A DNA stretch of 64,000 nucleotides from Symsagittifera roscoffensis (taxonomy: Eukaryota; Xenacoelomorpha; Acoela; Convolutidae). Made by a program: the position numbers and the translations under genes. The notes under the pieces are model-generated. The model was given only the letters and a program-made list of their open reading frames with translations. It had not been told where the DNA came from and searched no databases. The stretch is taken from assembly GCF_963678635.1 (NCBI RefSeq), contig NC_087067.1, positions 9,097,716-9,161,715 of the forward strand, given 5' to 3'. Positions 1 through 12,870 of the stretch are shown here, in pieces; the first letter of the stretch is position 1; every line of letters begins with the position of its first letter.

Positions 1-359
1 CGTAAAGTTATGAGGGTTTAAAGATTGCCATTTTAACCAATTTGGGACAATTAACGAGCGATATAATTCGCGCTATTAACGCGTAAGCGGAGATTTAATC
101 CGTCCTATAAATCGTTCCAAATTGATTGAACGAAGCTTATTTGCCATAATTGATTTGTGTCCAAGGAACAAAATCTCTCTTTTTGTACTTTATATGGCGT
201 GTGGGGAGATGATTTTCATTAAAAATTTCAAATTTTAGAAGAAAAAAAATTTCATTTTATTTTATTTCATTTAATCTTTTTATGTTATTACTGCTGCTCC
301 ATAAACCCTATTAGGCAGTCGGAACATTCAGGGCTTCGCCCCGATACGAGCAGTCTTGT
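1..359 (+). mobile_element. Helentron-like non-autonomous element, family A, 5' part cut by window edge
   Basis: Matches the 3' two thirds of the full copies at 18,616, 19,554 and 20,336. It ends with the family's 3' structure: an internal AGTCGGAACA that is the inverted complement of the family 5' terminus, then a GGGCTTCGCCC-type hairpin, then GATACGAGCAGTCTTGT followed by T. It has no open frame. The asymmetric terminal inverted repeat plus subterminal hairpin is the layout known for Helentron-associated elements; assigning it to that class is inference. Confidence 0.7.
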
Positions 360-529
360 TATCTTTACTTACAGTATTTAGTTTTCTCCATATATTTTTA
401 ATCTCATTGCACTTTCTTAAAACTCGGCTAAAAGTAACTAGTTAAATTCGATAGTTTTGACAAATCAAAATCGTCAACATTGTAACCGGTGGTAATACAC
501 TATCTTCTTTTTTAAAATCTTGTTGTCTC

Positions 530-1014
530 TGTTGAACATCGAAGAAAACGGAAAAATCATGCTTGGCGTGGTTTTTCTTATTCAGTCAATTGTTGGCAAT
601 TGCAACGATAGTTTTTTTAAAAAAACTGTACCTTATTGAAGATATCGACTCCCTGAATCAAAACGGAAAAAGTTAATTTACCTCCCATTGCTTAATGCAA
701 AGTTCTGGGAGTTTGAAAATAGTCAATTGGGCCATGCTCTGTATTAATTTATGCGCGCTTTGAAGTTCTATTCATTATGCTGAAAGCGTAACGCGATTGT
801 GGTGAATTATCCTGCACAATAAATTTTTTCCAAATTTAATTGAAGCCAGCTAATTGGTCGTATTAAGTTCGTATGACTAATGTTTTCACACTTTATCTTC
901 GATTTTTTTTTCAAAAATAACAGTTTTCTAATATTTTCTTTGCCAAAAACTTTTCGAAACCAATTAAAGGCAAGCGTAACATTCAGGGTTTTGCCCTGAT
1001 ATTCGAGCAGTCTT
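530..1014 (+). mobile_element. Helentron-like element, family B
   Basis: A second family sharing the terminal structure but not the interior. The 3' end has ACATTCAGGGTTTTGCCCTGAT (hairpin AGGG/CCCT) then CGAGCAGTCTT. The interior (for example GCTGAAAGCGTAACGCGAT near 780-800) recurs inverted at 1,402-1,876. The 5' end near 530 is degenerate (TGTTGAACATCGAAGAA). No coding potential. Confidence 0.55.
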
Positions 1015-1401
1015 ATTTTTTGCGCTCAAAGACGTCTGAAAACTGACATAGTGTGGCCAATTGCAATGTCCCAGACTGGCTTTTTAATAAAAAGCATTAC
1101 ATTTTAAAATAAGTTTCCCTAACTCGGTCTTACGCTGGAAACATTTTTTTAAAGTTACAGTTTTTGAAAACGTGAGGAATGTATATGCTGTAGAGATTTT
1201 TTTCAGCCCAGTTTGTCAAAGAAAATAGGGAATGACAATCATCGATCCTGAACTTATCAGTTTCACAAATGGGTACGGTTTGCAAAATCAGAACATTAAT
1301 GCAGTTCAAATTCGATTGAATTGACGTATGAATAACAGAATGAATAGGCCAGCACACAGCAATTCATACTCCTAATTGCTGAAAAATATATATAAAGCAA
1401 A

Positions 1402-1876
1402 ACAAGACTGCTCGTATATCAGGGCAAAAGACTGAATGTTTCGACTGCCCTTTAATTGATCTCAAAAAAAAATTGGTGAAAAAAATACAATGGAAAACCA
1501 TAAAATTTGGACAATGTCGAGAATCAAATGTGATAATACTAATACGACCAATTAGCTAGCCTAAATTCAATTTTGAACCATTTTGTTGTGCAAATTAATT
1601 AGCCACGATCGCGTTACGTTTTCAGCATTATAAATAGAATCTCCAAAGCGCACATAAATTAATCCCGAGCATGACCAAATTGGCTATTTTCAAACTACCA
1701 AAATTTTGCATTAAACGATAGGAAGTAGAAGCTCTTTGTACATTTTGGTTCAGGGATATCTTCAATAGGGTATAACTTTTCTTCTGTAAAAAACTATTAG
1801 TTCCATCGCCAAAAATTGACTGAAAAAAAAAACCACACCAAGCATAAATATTCTGTCTTCTTCGAAAGTCGGAACA
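1402..1876 (-). mobile_element. Helentron-like element, family B, inverted relative to the copy at 530
   Basis: Read on the minus strand it begins TGTTCCGACTTTCGAAGAA (1,876 downwards) and ends in a GGGCA-type hairpin and CGAGCAGTCTTGTT at about 1,402. It is the best-preserved family B copy and defines that family's 5' end. With the copy at 530-1,014 it makes a head-to-head pair around a 390-bp spacer that contains only a chance open frame. Confidence 0.6.
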
Positions 1877-1991
1877 ACAATTACTATTTGATATTGGCTG
1901 TCCAAAATTTAAGTTTTGTCAAAGTTTCGATCAGAGTTTTGTGGAAACAATTCAATGGGCAGTCAAACTAATCAAGACTTTGCCCTGTCTT

Positions 1992-2304
1992 TTTGAGCGG
2001 ACCAAAGATTTTCTCAAGGGGGCAGATTTTAAAAAAATTCAAATATTTTATCGCCATTTTTTTAGACCGACCAAATTAATTTTTTATGTCAAAATTTTTA
2101 CAGAAAAAATAGGCATAAAACTTTGACCCAAAATTTGCGTTTTTTAGGCGCGCGCGCTTGGCTCTTGCATATTTTTATACATTAAAGCTTGCATATAATG
2201 GCCACCGAAGGAGCTTGTAGTAAATTTTTAGGGTTGATCGACTGGAAGTGGAGGACATACAAATACCAAATTGCCCCCCCCCCTGCACCCTAAACCCGCC
2301 CCTG
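1992..2304 (+). mobile_element. hAT-type MITE, degenerate copy
   Basis: Starts with a degenerate GCGGACCAAAGATTTTCTCAAGGGGG and ends with a C-run and ACCCGCCCCTG. These match the TIR pair CAGGGGCGGATCTAGGATTTTC / GATCCGCCCCTG seen in the better copies at 27,958 and 55,783. The interior shares the TTTTAGACCGACCAAATT and GCGTTTTTTAGGCGCG blocks of the family. No clean target duplication remains. Confidence 0.5.
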
Positions 2305-2312
2305 GTCTTGTA

Positions 2313-3375
2313 TTATTTTATAACTGATTTTACTTACATATAGTTATGTAACGTGATGCCAGTTGATAAATCTACCCATTATGGACGCGTGATAAGCTTA
2401 AAACAGTCATTAAAACAAGCAAGTTGAACAAAATCTGATAGAACACTTACTCTGATAATGGAGTTATAGGTTTGATGAAACGAACGTTGGGATAGAAAAT
2501 ATGACTGTTAAGGATTTTTAGAAACAGCAGACATTTAAGACGACATCGAATTAGTAGCGACACCCAACAACATCAAAACTATTTTGGAAGTACCATGAAC
2601 CTTCGCACTTATTAGGAATAAATTAGCAATAAGTTAAAAAATGTAAAAATTTTTATTGTAAGAAAATCGACCTTTTTCTAATTCATTTTCCAATGTTTTG
2701 TATTTGTTTAGCCATTGATATTTACTATGTATCAAAAGTACAAAAAAAAGTTTCTGATTAAATTTCTAGATAGTTATGAATCAGGAAAGTTAATGCTTCT
2801 AAAAAATTCTAAGGTTATTAGAAACCTGGTACAGTAAAAATTGAAAATACAGCCAGACTATAACTATGTCTAACCATATTTTTATTTTGTATTTTCAATT
2901 TGCAAGAATATGATTATTTTTTCCTTGTTTTTCTTTTTCTTTTAGTTAAATTTTAAATTTTTGGGTCTTTTCATTTTGTGAGTTTTCATGGTACGTCCGT
3001 TAGTTTCGATTCCGCGCAGTCTCCAATCAAAAGCGTTTGCTCAGTTTACCATATATGGAATATCAAAACTACTCACCATTGTAGGGATTGACTGCAAAAT
3101 ATAAAAAAAGATTAGTATTTTTGTAAACTCTTCTTACTTCATTAATACAGGTTGTTAGTTTGTTAATTCTCCGTATGACGAAAAATATGCGACAAAATTT
3201 TTTCAAGGTCAAAAACTACAAATATACCAGCACTATTGGTGCTTAAAATACCTGATTCTTTACGCTGATACATTACGTTCAAGCTGATATTTCAACCGCC
3301 ATAACATTCAGGAATCTGGTCCATTCACGAACGAGGAGAATTCTAACACGTTTTTTTATGATACAGGAGCCAGTT
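2313..3375. other. AT-rich intergenic DNA, nothing recognised
   Basis: No open frame with plausible protein character and no recognisable RNA gene. It consists of runs of A/T and short imperfect repeats. Confidence 0.5.
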
Positions 3376-3379
3376 TACG

Positions 3380-3510
3380 GGGAAAGCGGACTGAAGCCTC
3401 CTCCGCGGGGATTCGAACCCCTTAGCAACCAAAAAACCCTACCGGACCAAGCCTAAAATATTTTTAAAAGACGCCTCCGCGCCAATTAAGCTAATTTTGA
3501 AGGGTGTGCA
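3380..3510 (-). repeat. tRNA-derived SINE-like sequence
   Basis: Read on the minus strand, GGGGTTCGAATCCCC (around 3,407-3,421) is a perfect pol III B-box/T-arm. An A-box-like TTGGTCCGGTAGGG or TTGGCGCGGAGGCG lies upstream at about 3,450-3,500. The cloverleaf cannot be completed, because the acceptor stem does not pair, so this is more likely a SINE head than a working tRNA gene. Confidence 0.4.
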
Positions 3511-3856
3511 ATTTTTATTTCAACACAATAATATTTCAAACACCCCGTAAAAATGCAGAGCATAATTTTGTCATTTTATTTTCACAAGTAATAAGTGGCC
3601 CGACCCTCGCAAAAATATTAAGATCGAATCTTGCTTGTCGAAAGTAATCCATTTTGATGACATTTGGAGCTTAGTTTTTTTATAAAAATATATGTAAATT
3701 TTCAGTCAAGCGCAAAGTTAAAAATGTTAATAAGCCTGTCAGTACATGAACGAATAAGCCGCTATGTTTGGAAAAATTGTATATTCTATCTATAATAATA
3801 TTTTTTCTATAAACATCAATAAATAACTAACAATAAACCACCCGCCCTAACCGCAC

Positions 3857-4812
3857 ATAAAACTGCAATTAATGAAAACTATTGCTTAAGAAACCGTTAT
3901 GAATGCCCATATGAACATATTTTTCCTGAATTAACTAAAAAAAACACTGAGATCAGTTCCGTTAAATCAAATGGCGAATTAAAGCAGTAAAGCCGACAAG
4001 GAAAATGTTGAATTCTGTTTGGCTGAAAAATAATACTTTCAACAAAGTGAACGTTCTTGTGCCTAAGATTGCTTTATGGTTAGCTTTCTCACTTGGTCTA
4101 TGAATTTATGCAGTTGTGAAGGAAGACAATAAAAAAATTAGTGCAGAAAAAAAACAATAAAATTGATTTCAAATGGTAAATATGGCAGAAAACTTTTTCA
4201 CCCGTAAATTTTAATTTTCGTATAATTTAAGAAGATAACCAATGCCAATCATAACGGTTTGGAAAGCATTTAGGCGATCATTAAGATGAGCGTCTCCAAA
4301 ATCAAAATTGGCGTTTTGATTTGATAACTGCAAATTGCAGTTTTGATAAAACTGCAATTAATGAAAACTATTGCTTAAGAAACCGTTATGAATGCCCATA
4401 TGAACATATTTTTCCTGAATTAACTAAAAAAAACACTGAGATCAGTTCCGTTAAATCAAATGGCGAATTAAAGCAGTAAAGCCGACAAGGAAAATGTTGA
4501 ATTCTGTTTGGCTGAAAAATAATACTTTCAACAAAGTGAACGTTCTTGTGCCTAAGATTGCTTTATGGTTAGCTTTCTCACTTGGTCTATGAATTTATGC
4601 AGTTGTGAAGGAAGACAATAAAAAAATTAGTGCAGAAAAAAAACAATAAAATTGATTTCAAATGGTAAATATGGCAGAAAACTTTTTCACCCGTAAATTT
4701 TAATTTTCGTATAATTTAAGAAGATAACCAATGCCAATCATAACGGTTTGGAAAGCATTTAGGCGATCATTAAGATGAGCGTCTCCAAAATCAAAATTGG
4801 CGTTTTGATTTG
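3857..4812 (+). repeat. Tandem pair of a 467-bp block, period 489
   Basis: 3,857-4,323 and 4,346-4,812 are nearly identical direct copies separated by 22 bases. The spacer edge holds the near-palindrome ACTGCAAATTGCAGT. The last part of the block, starting GAAGATAACCAATGCCAATC, recurs a third time at about 13,370-13,480, where the second copy of the larger duplication begins. No coding potential. Confidence 0.85.
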
Positions 4813-5411
4813 CTTTTAAAATACTGTCTGTTTTGATGTTTTTTTTCGATAACCACGTTTGAATACTAGTTTTTTTGAGATTTTGGGTATGACCCGCTTA
4901 ACGATCACCAGCGTCGCATGTTAGAGAAGATTATATTGAAAAAAGGTTAGTGTATCAGCAGAAAAAGAAAGTTACTTCAAGAATATTCATTACGACATTA
5001 TTCACAGAAGCGGAGCTGCGTTTTCCAAACTTACCGTAATCTGTTTCCTCTGAAATTTGCACATATTAGCGTTTTTAATACACTAGAAACTGTTTTTTAT
5101 AAACAAAACTGATTTCAATAAGACCACTTAAAGTCTTAATCATCAAATGATAACACTTTCTATCTTTATATAGGCCTAGTTTTGGTTTTTAACGAAACAA
5201 TTACCAACAAAAAGGAAGCAATTGGAGAATTAAGAGAATCAATGATGATGGAGAAAAATTATAATCCTTACTGGGTGCTTGAAAAAACAAACTTCCTTTA
5301 TAAGCTAAGAAATAAACAAAAACCTTATTTTAATTTTTTTGGTTCAATTGAGAATGTGTGTTTGATATTCTTTAGTCAAATCCGGGTGATAGGATTATTT
5401 TGTGCTTCTTG

Positions 5412-5608
5412 CACAGCAACTGGTTATCCTCGTTAGCAAAATATTTTAACTCAGGGGCCATCAGAGGTTCTCGATGTAAAATATAATTGCCTGCAATTTT
5501 GTTTTTCTGTGAATCATAATCATAAAGCTTACAATAAAGTTAACAAAAATTCATTCTTCAATTTGAGTCAAAAAATTTTGTAGGTAATGAGGATAGCCGG
5601 TTGCTGTG
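5412..5608. mobile_element. Small TIR element (MITE)
   Basis: CACAGCAACTGGTTATCCTCGTTA at 5,412-5,437 is the near-perfect inverted complement of TAATGAGGATAGCCGGTTGCTGTG at 5,584-5,608, giving a TIR element of about 197 bp. In copy 2 of the large duplication the left TIR is kept near 14,070 but the right half is replaced by another dispersed repeat. Confidence 0.5.
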
Positions 5609-6137
5609 AAAGTAGAACGCATTAAGTTCGGACCACATTTTAAAAAAATTTGAAAAAATTCTTTTGGTATTTCAAAAATAATAAATTTATTGAGGAGTGA
5701 ATCGTTTCTCTTAACATTTGAGACTAAATAGTTGATTTTGTGTTTAGTTATTTAAACTTCTGAAAACTTACTGTTTGAAAACTGACTTTTCTGAAAACTG
5801 ACTAAATTTTTCAAACAAACTTTTATTTTTTGTTTTGGGTTTCGAATCATGACTTCTAGGCTTGATTGTATACCACCCCCTACAAGCTTTCTATCAGTTT
5901 GTCAAAACCTGCTTAAAAACACAACCTATGCTGAAGTGTCTTCATTTTTCGTGTCGAAATAGGTCGAAATGATGGCCAGTTAGAAAATTTAATTGGCTGA
6001 TTTCAAATAAACAGTTCAAAACATTAATAAAGTATCTCGAACGAAGTCTCATTTAGCAGAAGTCTCAAAAGAAGTTAAGTTTGGTAGGTTTCATTTTTAT
6101 CAGCTTTCAACACTACTGAATTGAAAAACAGAGGGTC

Positions 6138-6292
6138 TCTTTAACTATTTCCCCCTTTTGCAAAGCGGGAGTGATTCGTTACTAGGTACAAGGTTCAAGT
6201 AAGTTTAACTTTAACTGTTGAGTTAGTTCATTATAGGGGTGGCAATTCGATACTAGGTACAAAAAAGGGGAAATAGTTAAAAAGATTCAAAA
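6138..6292. mobile_element. TIR MITE with TCTTTTTAACTATTTCCCC ends
   Basis: The left end TCTTTAACTATTTCCCCCTTTTGC and the right end GGGGAAATAGTTAAAAAGA are inverted complements, and TACTAGGTAC occurs inside both ends. The paralogous copy lies at 14,608-14,748. Related C-rich TIRs occur at 41,805-41,995. Confidence 0.5.
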
Positions 6293-8573
6293 ACAGATTT
6301 TAATCTACCAAAAATAATTGCAATGGTTAATAGAAATTATAAAGATTCAACTTTTTGGCCTCATAGTATTGAAATAATTAAACTGAAACTAAAATGGACG
6401 AACCTTTTTTTTTTACTTTGTTTTTTCCACTTATGCCTCAGCAACTAAATTTCGATGCCTTCGATCAAAAACATCGAAGAAAATGATTTACCCCGCAAAT
6501 AAAAACCAGCAAATAAGGGTTGAAACGTCTACCGGGACTTGAAGACATCGTTTTCATCTGGAAAATTGTCTCCAATTGTATCAATTTTGAAATTGAAAAA
6601 CCGATGAAACTATTGTGCCATGCTTATAAACTGTTGAAAGGCTAGAAAAAAACGTATTCTGGATAACCCGACACTTATAAATTTACTTTAAAAATTTATT
6701 TTCAACTCAATCCGCTCAAAAATGGTCCAGATAACTCGGCTCATTTTTCTGCGCATTGGATTTGTAAACTAAAAAATAATTCTATTAGGCTGCATTGTTT
6801 AATTAAGCTGCTCGATGAAGCAATAAAAAAAATACAAAAAAAATCACAACGGTAAAAAAATTTCGAAATGCAAACTTGTTAGTTTTTAGTCACGATTTCA
6901 GCTATAAATCCCCCAAGTTGTTTCCCCTATCATTGTTTTTATCTACTTTTGGAAGTGAGAATGAACTGTCATTTCGTTATATCTCATTTTTGAATACCCT
7001 AAAAACTCGAAGAATGGCAAGTAGTATTTTAATCGAGCGTAGTATTTCAAAACTTGAAGTAGTGTTTTAATTGAACGCTAATGGTTTTCATTTGAACTTC
7101 GAAAAAACTCAAAAACTATTGAAAGTTTTGACGAAATTGAATCTGAACTTTTTCATATGAAACGAATTTTCAAGCTAAAATTTTCAGACTGAAATTCCAA
7201 TTTATTATTCTGGATTTTTTTTAAATTTTTCTTATATTTCCTGGCTCTTATTTTTTAAAACCATTTCAGTCTCCTCTTACTAACTAAAAATAAAACGACA
7301 ATTGAACCACAACAGAAATTTAAAAAAATATACAAAAAAAAACAAAAGAATGTTCAATTTTTTTTGATAGTTTATAATAGATCTCAAGTGGTCGGAACAA
7401 TCTGTGATTTTTTTTGATAATAATTCACACATTGAAAAAAATTAATTCCGCATTATGATTTATGTATTAAGTCTTAAAATGATATTTTCACTCAACGACT
7501 GAGAAATCAATCTAAATATTCCATACAAATTTTAAAAAGAGATGGTTGGTTTCCAAATGATTAATTCCAGTTTTTTTGCAAGACTTAAATATAAGCTGCA
7601 ATAGTTTTTTTGTTGCGGTAAAAGGATCTATCGAATTGATTTTCATTAAATTGTATTGTAATGCTTCTAACTATCTGCTAATTTTCGAATTTGTGGTTTT
7701 TGCATTATTCATTTTCTTCTACAAGAATTTATTGTTAGCATTTTGCTGATCATTTATAAAAGTAAGAGCTCAAAATCTATGCAGGGTACACTGGGCTGAG
7801 TAAGAGAAACAAAGATTGCAATTTACCTAAAAACAGAATAGTAAGAGGACCGAACCACCAAAATACTTAATTTCTATCATTTAATTTTTTGAACCCATCA
7901 ATTTATTGTTTTTTTTTTGCACTTAAAGCTCTTAAGAAAAAACTGTCCTTTCTGAGATGTCTTGAAGTGAGATTTCTCGATTGGCTTTTAAAAAATCAAA
8001 ATTGGATTGAACATAGCCAAAAACAATTAAAAAACCTGTGAAACAATGCAACAAAAAAACCAAGAAAAATTTGTCCGTTTAAAAAAAAATCGACTTAGGT
8101 GTTTCACAACAAAACTCTCCCATTCAAAAAAATAGAATATTTCTTGATTGATTTTTCTTTTCTATGGATTTACAGAATATTTCTTGATTGATTTTTTTTT
8201 TCGTTAGAGCCATACCAATTCAAAAAAAAATTAGACCAATAGGTGAAGTTTTTATTGTGCTCGGAAATTTAAGAATTAATATCCACTCTCAAAACTAAAA
8301 GTCAATTAGAGTTTCTCTGTTAAATAGCGTAATTTGTCGCCCAAGTAAAAACTAAATTGTTTAACAAAAAGAAGTTTTTGAGTAATGTAAGCTAAGAAAA
8401 TCAAAAAATATGATAACCTACTATCTTAAACCTAAATTGAAAATTTAGATACTTTTTTTACTAAGTACATGGTTAGTTCTCGAATACCGCGTATATTTTT
8501 TGTATTTTTTAAACTGAAAACGTGAGATCAATAAAAAAAATGATTTTAAAAAAACTTTTCTTGACTTTTTTAT

Positions 8574-9412
8574 GTAGGTAAATTACTAAGTAAATTATTT
8601 TATTTATAAGTTCGAAATCAGGGGAAAAATTGCTGGTGGTTTGGAAGTAATTAGGAAATTGAATAATTACTAGACCTCTGCAATCAATTAGGTGAACAGT
8701 GAGAACTAATCATTACAAGCAAAAAAGGTAGGTAATTGCTTTTTGAAGTATCATCTTTTAATTAGTGTCGAGAATGTTATTATTTTAACCCACATGAGAG
8801 TAATGCCCAGAGTTTCAGAATTGTCTTACAAATAGAAGCAAGAACTCTTAGAAGAGTAATGTATATCAAATAAAGCATAGGTAATTGGCCGACGTGAAAA
8901 AATGCTAAGTTTAGAGTTGCACAACCCTGATTAAAACAATTATCTTATGGTTAGTCAAACAAAACGAACTAGTTTACGTCAAGCACTGATTTACGCCTAC
9001 GCTACCTCTCGTGTTGAATGTAAGTGCAGAGTAGCGAAACATAGCAAGCACTCGCTTTTTTGAAAAAAGTTCGAGTCTGCTGAAAGACCGCTTTGCTAAG
9101 AAAGCGGTGTGCTAAAACACCTAGCACCCTAATGTAACTACAAATTTTGATTCGCACCTGACAAACATTCGCTACTTGACAATGCCCCCTTTGAAACTAA
9201 CCTTCTGAGTTTTAAAAAATTTTTTGAATCTGCTAAAAGATCTTTCAATCACAATTCAAAATGCAATTCAAAATTTGTTCACGACGACAAATAATTTGTT
9301 AGGCCGAAATGTTATTTGAAAATTTTGTTTTTAGATTGTTAGTTTGGCGCCAATCAGTAATAGAACAAAGTTATGAATCTTCTTACCGAAAATAAACTGC
9401 TGTTTTAAAAGA
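8574..9412 (+). repeat. Left arm of a long inverted repeat
   Basis: About 840 bases that are the inverted complement of 10,841-11,706. The outer edge reads GTAGGTAAATTACTAAG and the inner edge CTGCTGTTTTAAAA. The arm contains nested small hairpins, such as CCGCTTTGCTAAGAAAGCGG near 9,090 and GTGCTAAAACACCTAGCAC near 9,108. It is absent from the second copy of the large duplication, which has only the right arm (17,690-18,560). Confidence 0.8.
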
Positions 9413-9625
9413 AAAGCTTTTGATAGATAGCTTATCATAGATAGCTTTTGATAGAAAATTTAAAAAAGATAAATGTGGGGTGGTCGGAAAACATAGATAG
9501 CTTTTGATAGAAAATTGAGGGGTGGTCGGAAATATAGATAGCTTTTGAAACATAGATAGCTTTTGATAGAAAATTGTAGGGTGGTCGGAAAACAGAGAGC
9601 TTTTGATAGAAAATTTAAAAAAGAT
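9411..9625 (+). repeat. Minisatellite, about 40-bp unit
   Basis: Four to five imperfect units built from CATAGATAGCTTTTGATAG, AAAATT and a GGGGTGGTCGGAAA block. It lies just inside the left arm of the long inverted repeat and is missing from the other duplication copy. Confidence 0.7.
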
Positions 9626-10840
9626 AATTGTGCGGCATAAAAAAGTGGACAGTTTGTTACAATCAATCTATTCATGAAAAACGAAATCCGGAACTAATCC
9701 TGGGATGGAAAAATTACACAAAACACCAAAAAAAACTATAACTGATTTTGACAAAATATATTGCAATTCTTTCGGTTTTTTTTCGGCTATAAATAGCCAC
9801 CATTTCATAAAATTGCGAATAAAAATGAGTGAAAGCGAATACACGAAAACGAGTAAAATCGAATATTAAATAGGAAATTATTGCCGAATTATAGAAGATC
9901 GAGAGTTGATAAATTGCAGATAGCTGGTTGAGACTTAAGGCGTTTTTGTTGTGGAGATCTATTGCAACTTTTCAAAAAAAAAAGAAATTTGTCATTGATA
10001 ACGTGGTGCTGAGGTCTTGAGTTTTAAATGTATAACTAGAAATGAATACAACGGAATTGATACCATGAGAAAACTAGTTTAAAAACTAACTTTTGAAAAA
10101 GTTGCTTTTATAATTTTTTAGCATCCTTTTCTTTGTTCACATGCTTATTTTGGTTTGAAAACGGGAAATTTATTTAAAACTAAAAAGTTTAAAATTCTAT
10201 TCTACTTTTTGCATTTACTTTTAGTTTTATTGTTTGCATGTTTCAACAAATCTAATAGCAATTAGAACTAGTCTACTCGCTGACAGTTGATTTCAACACG
10301 TACACTTCCTGATTTTAACATTCCACAGTGCTCTGACGTCCAATATATTCGCCTCTTTGTTTTTTTCTATAACTGTATTTGAAATTGAACAGGCCTCAAT
10401 CAATATATCAAAAAAAAATTCTTCAGTTTTTTTCCAAGATGCCTCGCACTAGACTTCATTTAAAACTTAACTTCTTCCGGTAAAATTAACCGTTGTTGGT
10501 GTAGTTTTGTGGTATATTAAAAGTATTTATTTAGGTAAAATATTAGACGTTTTCCGACTTTTGAAGAAAGTAACGGGGTTTTATATTTCTGGTAGGCTCT
10601 TTTCAAGATAAGTTACGGAATTTCGACCAGCATTTCTTAACGGATTTTTAAAATAGTATCTGGATCTTTAACCTCTATAATTCAAACTGTGATCATTATC
10701 GCCTCGCCCGATCAAGTTGTTGTTCAGATTGCTCCAAAAATTTTCTTTTCGTTTTTTTTCCAAAATTTCTCGTACAATTTTTTATGGGCAATCACTGGAT
10801 CTAATGATAGAAATTATTGACTACAAACTTAAAGTAACCT

Positions 10841-11706
10841 TTAAAACAGCAGTTTTTTTTCGGTAAAAAAGATTCATAACTTTGCTCTATTAATGATTGG
10901 CGCCAAACTAACAATCTAAAAACTAAATTTTCAAATAACGTTTCGGCCTAACAAATTATTTGTCTTCGTGAACAAATTTTGAATTGCATTTCGAATTGTG
11001 ATTGAAAGATCTTTTAGCAGATGCAGATTCAAAAGATTTTAAAACTCAGAAGGTTAATTTCAAAGGGGGCATCGTCAAGTAGCGAATGTTTGCTCCGCTG
11101 CGCATATCATCAGTTCGTGTGCTTTTGTAGGTGCGAATCAATATTTGTAATTACATAAGGGTGCTAGGTGTTTTAGCAGACCGGTTTCTTAGCAAACCGC
11201 TCTTTCAGCAGACTCAAAATTGTTTTCAAAAAAGCGAGTGCTTGCTGTGCTTCGCTTCACTGCACTTACATTCAACACGAGAGGTAGCGTACGTGTGAAT
11301 CAGAGTTTGACGGTAAACTAGTTTGTTTCGTTTGACTAACCATAAGATAATTGTTTTAATTAGGGAAGTGCAACTCCAAACTTAGCATTTTTTCAGGTCG
11401 GCTAATTACTTATGCTTTAGTCGTATTCCATTACTCTGCTCAAATTCTTGCTTCTATTTGTAAGACAATTCTAAAATCCCGAAGCATCTAAAAGTTTGGC
11501 CGTTTCTCTCATGTGTATTAAAATAATGTTTTTTCCACACTATTTAAAAGATGATATTTAAAAGCCTTTTTTGCTTCTAATGATTAGTTTTCACTAGTCA
11601 CCTAATTGATTGCAGAGGTCTAGTAATTATTCAACTTCCTAATGACTTCAAAACCACCAGCAACTTTTTCCCCTGATTTCGAAGTCTTAAAATAATATAG
11701 TTTACC
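10841..11706 (-). repeat. Right arm of the long inverted repeat
   Basis: Inverted complement of 8,574-9,412. The loop between the arms is about 1.43 kb and holds no recognised gene. Immediately outside, AACATCAACTTTCTGATGTT at about 11,707-11,727 forms a small hairpin. Confidence 0.8.
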
Positions 11707-12870
11707 TAACATCAACTTTCTGATGTTATGAGGCTACTAATTTGGCTAATGTGGATTGAATGTTGTTAAAGTTAATGGTCAAAGAAGACGCTATACTTAC
11801 TACAAATTTGATCATTTTGTAATGGACGTTATACGTTGTAACAAGTCAAAAGCAGAAGTCAAGACATATTAAAAATTCAATGCTTTGACTCCGAGAAATT
11901 CGCATCTTTGTGAATTTCGACTACATTGAGAAGTCTTAATGGTAGCAACAAACGTAAATGTTTATAGTAGCAACAAAACATCAACAACAAAAAAACTTAT
12001 AAGAGAATCTGATCAACATGTAGCCTTTGTATGAACCTCCATATCTGACCCGCTGGTTTCTTCAAATAGTAAAAAAGAAGTCGAATTTTTCTTATTTCCT
12101 TGGAAATTACATTTTCTCGAAAAAGAAAATTTGTTGATACTTTGAAAAATTAAATACATCAAAGAATAGAATGGAGATTAAGTTATTCGCGTCTTTCGAA
12201 TACGTCAAACTTCACTGTCAATTAAATTTAAATTGTTTCTTTTAAGTAGAACGTATTCATTGTGAAATAATTTTTACTCATTTTTGCAATTATAAATATA
12301 TATTTTTTGAACTTTACAGTCAAAATGAAAAAAGACTTATTTCAATTTATTACAATTTGCGTGATTGATTGGTCAAATTTCACTTGAGGAATAAAAGATT
12401 AATACAAGACTCAATTCATCTTGTTTATATAATAGATAAGTTTGTAAATAATGTTAATAATGTCATGACAAAATTCTAGAGTTCATCTTAAATCTTTCAT
12501 AAATTGAGACAGAGTGAGTGAGTGAACTTGATTATGAATAGAAAATGGATTGACAGGTCGGTAGCGACCTTGATAGCCAATAGGCAAGATTAGCACGATT
12601 AATAATTAGCATTGAAAGTAATACTATAATGACGTCATAACGATACAGTTAGACAGCACCACACCACATTTCCCCCTCTAGGGAAAAAATCAAATGAACA
12701 TTTGAATTTCTTAAATTAAGAATAACTAAACATACACTCACTGCCGGTAACAAAACTTCCTATAACAGATGAAGCACTAAGAGAAGTTTACAAGATTGAC
12801 GGATATGACTCAATATAAATATACTGGAAATGTTTTAAATGACTAGAAGAGTTTAAATAACAGGAGAGTT

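Larger units (their letters stand above)
4702..12388 (+). repeat. Large direct duplication, copy 1
   Basis: Collinear with 13,354-20,910 over nearly its full length, for example 4,705-4,740 with 13,370-13,400, 10,140-11,760 with 16,970-18,610, and 12,310-12,388 with 20,836-20,910. Copy 1 has about 1.48 kb (8,170-9,655) that copy 2 lacks, including the left arm of a long inverted repeat. Copy 2 has three Helentron-like insertions that copy 1 lacks. No gene was recognised in either copy; the open frames present are not conserved between copies, as would be expected for chance frames. Confidence 0.85.

Noticed and set aside
9060-9140. tRNA-like cluster of hairpins with GTTCGAGTC
   Set aside because: The mirrored copy in the right arm loses the T-arm sequence and no cloverleaf can be formed; treated as inverted-repeat structure.
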